From SG8-30 sp037443885 (GTDB taxonomy: Bacteria > Pseudomonadota > Gammaproteobacteria > Steroidobacterales > Steroidobacteraceae): a stretch of DNA of 7,722 nt. The stretch spans positions 1 through 7,722 of the forward strand of contig JBBINN010000143.1 in NCBI GenBank assembly GCA_037443885.1, read 5' to 3'. Positions 4,143 to 7,722 of the stretch are shown piece by piece. The stretch's first letter is position 1; each line of letters begins with the position of its first letter. Both the position numbers and the translations under genes were made by a program. Under the pieces are notes generated by a model that saw nothing but the letters and a program-made list of their open reading frames with translations, searched no databases and was not told the DNA's origin.

Positions 4143-7016
4143 ATGAGCCGACCGCTCGCCGAGTTGTACGCGTCCAGTCCGCTTTTCGCCGCCAATTCGC
4201 CCTACGTCGAGGATCTGTATGAGCAGTACCTCGCGGATCCGCAGTCCGTGGATGGTCGCTGGCGGGACTACTTCAACGGCCTCGGCGCCGCGCCCGCTGG
4301 CGAAGTGGCGCATGGGCCGCTGAAGAGCGCGCTGCTCGAGCGCGCAGCGAAGCCGCGGGTCGCCGCCTTTGCCGAAGGTGGCGGTGAGGCCTCGAAGAAG
4401 CAGGGCGCGGTGTCGCGCCTGATCCAGATCTACGCCAACCGCGGACACCTGGTCGCGGACATCGATCCTCTCGGCCTCATGCACCGTCCGGTGCCTAGGG
4501 TGCTGGAACTTTCCTACTTCGGGCTGTCGGAGGCGGACCTCGACACGGAGTTCTTCACCGGCAGCCGTGGCGGCGGCGTCGCGAAGCGCATGAAGCTCCG
4601 GGACATCGTCGCCCAGCTCAGGCAGATCTACTGCGGCCGGGTCGGCGCTGAATTCGCGCATGTGTCCGAGACCGAGGAGCGCCTGTGGCTGCAGGACCGC
4701 TTCCAGGAGGGGATGCTGCACCACCGCTTCGCGGCGGAAGAGCAGCGAAACCTCCTCTGGCAGCTCACCGCCGCGGAAGGCCTCGAGCGCTACCTTCACA
4801 CCAAGTACGTCGGGCAGAAGCGCTTCTCGCTCGAGGGCGGCGACGCGCTGATCCCGATGCTCGACGACCTGGTCCAGCAGGGCGGCGTGCGCGGCGTCGA
4901 GGAGATCGTGATCGGCATGGCCCATCGTGGGCGCCTGAACGTGCTGGTCAATGTGCTCGGCAAGTCGCCGTCGGCGATGTTTTCCGAGTTCGAGGGCGCC
5001 TACGAGCTCGCGAAGCTCACCGGCTCCGGCGACGTGAAGTACCACAAGGGCTTCTCGGCGGACCTGAAGACGCCGGGCGGCAACGTCCATGTGGCGCTCG
5101 CCTTCAACCCCTCCCACCTCGAGGTCGTGAACCCGGTGGTCGAGGGATCGGTGCGCGCGCGCCAGGAGCGCCGCGGCGACGCCGGCGGCGAGAGGGTGCT
5201 GCCGATCCTCATCCACGGCGACGCCGCCTTCGCCGGCCAGGGCGTGGTGATGGAGACGCTGCAGCTGTCGCAGGCACGCGGCTTCTCCACCGGCGGCACG
5301 GTTCACATCATCGTCAACAACCAGGTCGGTTTCACCACCAGCGAGCCGCGTGACGCGCTCGACGCTCTACTGCAGCGACGTGGCCAAGATGATCGAGACG
5401 CCGGTGTTCCACGTCAACGGCGACGACCCGGAGGCGGTGGTTTTCGTCACGCGCCTCGCGCTCGACTACCGCATGCGCTTCCGCAAGGACGTGGTGATCG
5501 ACCTCGTCTGCTACCGCCGGCACGGCCACAACGAGGCGGACGAGCCCTCGGCGACGCAACCGGTCATGTACCAGGTGATCCGCAAGCACGCGACGGCGCG
5601 GCAGCTCTACTCCGAGCGCCTCGTCACGGCCGGTGCGATCGACCCGGCCGAGGCCGCGGGGATGCCCGAGAGGTACCGGCAGGGCCTCGAGGAAGGCAAG
5701 CCGCAGGCGCGGGCATTCGTGGGCACGACCGGCAACAAGTTCACGGTGGACTGGAGCCGTCACCTCGAGGCCAGCTGGAACGAGTTGATCACGACGGCGG
5801 TGCCGAGGCGCTGGCCGCGCTCGGCCGGAGAATGGTCCAGGTTCCGGCCGAGTTCACCCTGCACCCGCGCGTCGCGCGGGTCATCGAGGACCGGCGCCGG
5901 ATGTACGCGGGCGACATGCCGCTCGACTGGGGTGCCGCCGAGACGCTGGCCTACGCGACGCTTCTCAAGGACGGCTTCCGCATCCGGATCACCGGCCAGG
6001 ACTCGGGCCGCGGCACCTTCTTCCATCGCCACGCCGTGCTGCACGACCAGGCGACCGGGCGGCGCCACATCCCGCTCGCGGAGCTGCTCGACGAGCCGCA
6101 GCGCTTCCGGGTGACCGACTCGGTGCTGTCCGAGGAGGCGGTGCTCGGCTTCGAGTACGGCTACTCCACGACCTCGCCCGATACGCTGGTCGTCTGGGAG
6201 GCGCAGTTCGGCGACTTCGCCAATGGCGCGCAGGTCATCATCGACCAGTTCATCGCCTCGGGCGAGGCCAAGTGGGGCCGCCTGTCGGGCATCACGCTGC
6301 TCCTGCCGCACGGCTACGAGGGCCAGGGTCCCGAGCACAGCTCGGCGCGCCTCGAGCGCTTCCTGCAGCTGTCGGCCGAGTACAACATCCAGGTCTGCGT
6401 GCCCTCGACGCCGGCGCAGATGTTCCACATGCTGCGCCGCCAGATGCGTCGTGCGTTGCGCAAGCCGCTCATCGTCATGACCCCGAAGAGCCTGCTGCGC
6501 CACAAGCTGTCCGTCTCGGGCCTCGGCGAGCTGGTGACGGGCCGCTTCCACCAGCTGATCGACGAGGTGGACGCGCTCGAGCCGGCCAGGGTCCGCCGCG
6601 TGGTCCTGTGCAGCGGCAAGGTGTACTTCGACCTGCTGGAGCGCCGGCGGGCCGAGGGCATCGAGGACGTCGCGATCGTGCGTGTGGAGCAGCTCTATCC
6701 GTTCCCGTCGGACGAGTACGGAGCCCTGGTCGAGCGCTACTCGAAGGCGCGCGAGATCGTCTGGTGCCAGGAAGAGCCGCAGAACCAGGGCGCCTGGTAT
6801 CAGATCCGGCACCGGCTGCAGGAACAGCTCGGTCCCACGCACGCCCTGTACTACGCGGGGCGCGCCGGCGCCGCCGCGCCGGCGGCGGGCATCTTCGCGC
6901 TGCACGCCGAGCAGCAGCAGAACCTCGTGAATGCCGCGCTGCGCTCGTCGGCCACAGAGGCCACCCACCGCGACACCCAACGCCTGACCGCTCAGGGAGG
7001 CAGGAACAGCCCATGA
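4143..7016 (+). CDS. sucA: 2-oxoglutarate dehydrogenase E1 (SucA), with two compensating frameshifts
   Basis: Thiamine-diphosphate-dependent E1 subunit that decarboxylates 2-oxoglutarate and passes the succinyl group to the lipoyl arm of SucB in the TCA cycle. The open frame is 957 codons (E. coli SucA 933 residues). Seen: the N-terminal SPLFAANSPYVEDLYEQYLADP segment that docks E2/E3; GDALIPML; MAHRGRLNVLVNVLGK with His261; the ThDP motif HGDAAFAGQGVV (Gly359-Asp360) to NNQVGF (Asn392); then, after the anomaly, DSGRGTFFHRHAV, FEYGYSTTSPDTL, WEAQFGDFANGAQV, LLPHGYEGQGPEHSSARLERF, CVPSTPAQMFHMLRRQ and the C-terminal WCQEEPQNQGAWY. Codons 405-554 (5355-5804) are out of frame, replacing residues that include the conserved YRRHGHNEADEP. 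The start has only a weak GGAGC about 14 bases upstream, but the N-terminus aligns well with the family. It overlaps sucB by four bases, implying coupled translation. Confidence 0.95.
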   Translation: MSRPLAELYASSPLFAANSPYVEDLYEQYLADPQSVDGRWRDYFNGLGAAPAGEVAHGPLKSALLERAAKPRVAAFAEGGGEASKKQGAVSRLIQIYANRGHLVADIDPLGLMHRPVPRVLELSYFGLSEADLDTEFFTGSRGGGVAKRMKLRDIVAQLRQIYCGRVGAEFAHVSETEERLWLQDRFQEGMLHHRFAAEEQRNLLWQLTAAEGLERYLHTKYVGQKRFSLEGGDALIPMLDDLVQQGGVRGVEEIVIGMAHRGRLNVLVNVLGKSPSAMFSEFEGAYELAKLTGSGDVKYHKGFSADLKTPGGNVHVALAFNPSHLEVVNPVVEGSVRARQERRGDAGGERVLPILIHGDAAFAGQGVVMETLQLSQARGFSTGGTVHIIVNNQVGFTTSEPRDALDALLQRRGQDDRDAGVPRQRRRPGGGGFRHAPRARLPHALPQGRGDRPRLLPPARPQRGGRALGDATGHVPGDPQARDGAAALLRAPRHGRCDRPGRGRGDAREVPAGPRGRQAAGAGIRGHDRQQVHGGLEPSPRGQLERVDHDGGAEALAALGRRMVQVPAEFTLHPRVARVIEDRRRMYAGDMPLDWGAAETLAYATLLKDGFRIRITGQDSGRGTFFHRHAVLHDQATGRRHIPLAELLDEPQRFRVTDSVLSEEAVLGFEYGYSTTSPDTLVVWEAQFGDFANGAQVIIDQFIASGEAKWGRLSGITLLLPHGYEGQGPEHSSARLERFLQLSAEYNIQVCVPSTPAQMFHMLRRQMRRALRKPLIVMTPKSLLRHKLSVSGLGELVTGRFHQLIDEVDALEPARVRRVVLCSGKVYFDLLERRRAEGIEDVAIVRVEQLYPFPSDEYGALVERYSKAREIVWCQEEPQNQGAWYQIRHRLQEQLGPTHALYYAGRAGAAAPAAGIFALHAEQQQNLVNAALRSSATEATHRDTQRLTAQGGRNSP
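5355..5804 (+). other. sucA: Frame-shifted segment of sucA
   Basis: In the sucA frame this stretch gives an Arg/Gly/Pro/Ala-rich peptide unlike any SucA. In the frame of 5350 it encodes TRSTLYCSDVAKMIETPVF, HVNGDDPEAVVFVTRLALDY, DLVCYRRHGHNEADEPSATQ and so on, closely matching E. coli SucA. Entry fits loss of two bases from GACGCGCGCTCGACG, leaving GACGCGCTCGACG near 5355-5358 (expected peptide DARSTLYC). Exit fits loss of one base from GTGCCGGAGGCG near 5803-5806 (expected AVPEALAALGRR). The three lost bases restore the frame, which hides the defect. Confidence 0.92.
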
Positions 7017-7722
7017 CCGTCGAAGTCCGAGTCCCGCAACTGCCCGAGTCCGTCGCAGACGCCACGCTGGTCGCCTGGCACAAGAAGCCGGGCGACGCCG
7101 TCGTCCGCGACGAGAACCTCGCCGACCTCGAGACGGACAAGGTTGTGCTTGAGGTGCCATCGCCCGTCGCCGGCGTGATCCGTGAACTCAAGGTGGATAC
7201 CGGCACGACCGTGACCGGCGGCGAGCTGCTGGCCGTGATCGCGGAGGGCGAGGCTGCCGGCGCAGCGCCTGCGGCGACCGACAAGGCGGCTGCCGCGGAG
7301 AAGACCACGGCTGCGGAGAGGGCGGAGGCCGCGGGCGGACGGCTGTCGCCGGCGGCGCGCCGGCTCGTCGAGGAGAACAAGCTCGACGCCGGGCGTATCG
7401 CCGGCTCCGGCCGCGATGGCCTCATCACCAAGGGCGACGTGCAGCAGCACCTCGAGAAGCCCGCAGCGGAGCCGGCCAGCGAGGCCTCGAAGACGCCGGC
7501 CACGGCAAAGGCCGCGCCTGCGGCGGCCGGGCGCAGCGAACAGCGCGTGCCAATGACCCGCCTGCGGACGCGCATCGCCCAGCGCCTCGTCGAGGCGCAG
7601 TCCACGCAGGCCTTGCTGACCACCTTCAACGAGGTGGACATGCACGCGCTCAACGAGATTCGTGGGCGCTACAAGGACGCCTTCGAGAAGCGCCACGGCG
7701 TGCGGCTCGGGTTCATGTCGTT
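7013..7722 (+). CDS. sucB: Dihydrolipoyllysine succinyltransferase E2 (SucB), N-terminal part (cut by window edge)
   Basis: E2 core of the 2-oxoglutarate dehydrogenase complex: it accepts the succinyl group on a lipoyl-lysine and transfers it to CoA. The first 236 residues are present, about 60% of a usual length near 400. Seen: a lipoyl domain at residues 1-77 (VRVPQLPESVADATLV, then DLETDKVVLEVPSP with lipoyl Lys43); an Ala/Lys/Glu-rich flexible linker at 80-108; the peripheral subunit-binding domain at about 110-147 (RLSPAARRLVEENKL then GSGRDGLITKGDV); a second Ala/Pro linker; and the start of the catalytic domain (RVPMTRLRTRIAQRL, LLTTFNEVDM). Its ATG overlaps the sucA TGA (ATGA), with GGAGG and AGGA sites inside the end of sucA at 6996-7005. 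No frameshift is seen. The LP-E-S-V-A-D opening favours SucB over the pyruvate E2. Confidence 0.95.
   Translation, partial: MTVEVRVPQLPESVADATLVAWHKKPGDAVVRDENLADLETDKVVLEVPSPVAGVIRELKVDTGTTVTGGELLAVIAEGEAAGAAPAATDKAAAAEKTTAAERAEAAGGRLSPAARRLVEENKLDAGRIAGSGRDGLITKGDVQQHLEKPAAEPASEASKTPATAKAAPAAAGRSEQRVPMTRLRTRIAQRLVEAQSTQALLTTFNEVDMHALNEIRGRYKDAFEKRHGVRLGFMS

Noticed and set aside
4008..5306. Minus-strand 432-residue frame opposite sucA
   Set aside because: Antisense shadow of a strongly conserved gene; it also begins in tRNA-Arg antisense (QESNLRPAA).
5350..6114. A separate 254-residue gene inside sucA
   Set aside because: Its first 150 or so residues are the displaced middle of SucA and the rest is out of frame; it is part of the frameshift, not a gene.
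5760..7160. Minus-strand 466-residue frame opposite sucA/sucB
   Set aside because: Open only because of high GC; SucA and SucB on the other strand are clear.

Overview
The window is GC-rich (roughly two thirds G+C by eye) chromosomal DNA from a bacterium, most likely a gammaproteobacterium or close relative. The evidence is a sucA-sucB (2-oxoglutarate dehydrogenase) pair closely resembling the E. coli proteins, a PrxQ/Bcp peroxiredoxin with Cys45/Cys50 spacing, a proteobacterial-type KatG, tRNAs with encoded CCA ends, and a lysine/alanine-rich histone H1-like protein of the kind seen in high-GC proteobacteria. I see no transposase, integrase, phage gene, CRISPR array or origin. A more exact taxonomic placement is not supportable.

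Layout, left to right. (1) 1-395, minus: 5' part of katG, running off the window, with a candidate promoter and an inverted repeat upstream that could be an OxyR-type operator. (2) 396-758: no convincing gene. (3) 759-1409, minus: MobA/MocA-like nucleotidyltransferase, head to head with (4) 1408-1965, plus: membrane-anchored histidine phosphatase; their ATG codons interlock in one CATG. (5) A minus-strand operon of a GNAT acetyltransferase (2535-3014) followed by a Bcp/PrxQ peroxiredoxin (2021-2509), convergent with the phosphatase. (6) 3131-3206: tRNA-Ala(CGC) with a good promoter and a strong terminator hairpin. (7) 3359-3907: histone H1-like basic protein ending in a long hairpin. (8) 3974-4049: tRNA-Arg(CCT). 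(9) 4143-7016: sucA, then 7013-end: sucB, overlapping by ATGA and running off the right edge.

How the genes work together. SucA and SucB are the E1 and E2 subunits of the 2-oxoglutarate dehydrogenase complex of the TCA cycle. KatG and the peroxiredoxin both remove peroxides but lie in separate transcription units. The two tRNAs flank the histone-like gene, with separate signals rather than one obvious operon.

The most important anomaly is in sucA. The single open frame of 957 codons contains about 150 codons (5355-5804) read in the wrong frame. The true SucA sequence continues in another frame there, consistent with a 2-base deletion near 5355-5358 and a 1-base deletion near 5803-5806. The reading frame looks intact but the encoded protein would lack conserved residues. 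Sequencing or assembly error is the simplest explanation; a real inactivated allele is possible. I found no clear new biological system. The histone-like protein, the interlocked divergent starts and the katG dyad are the best leads.
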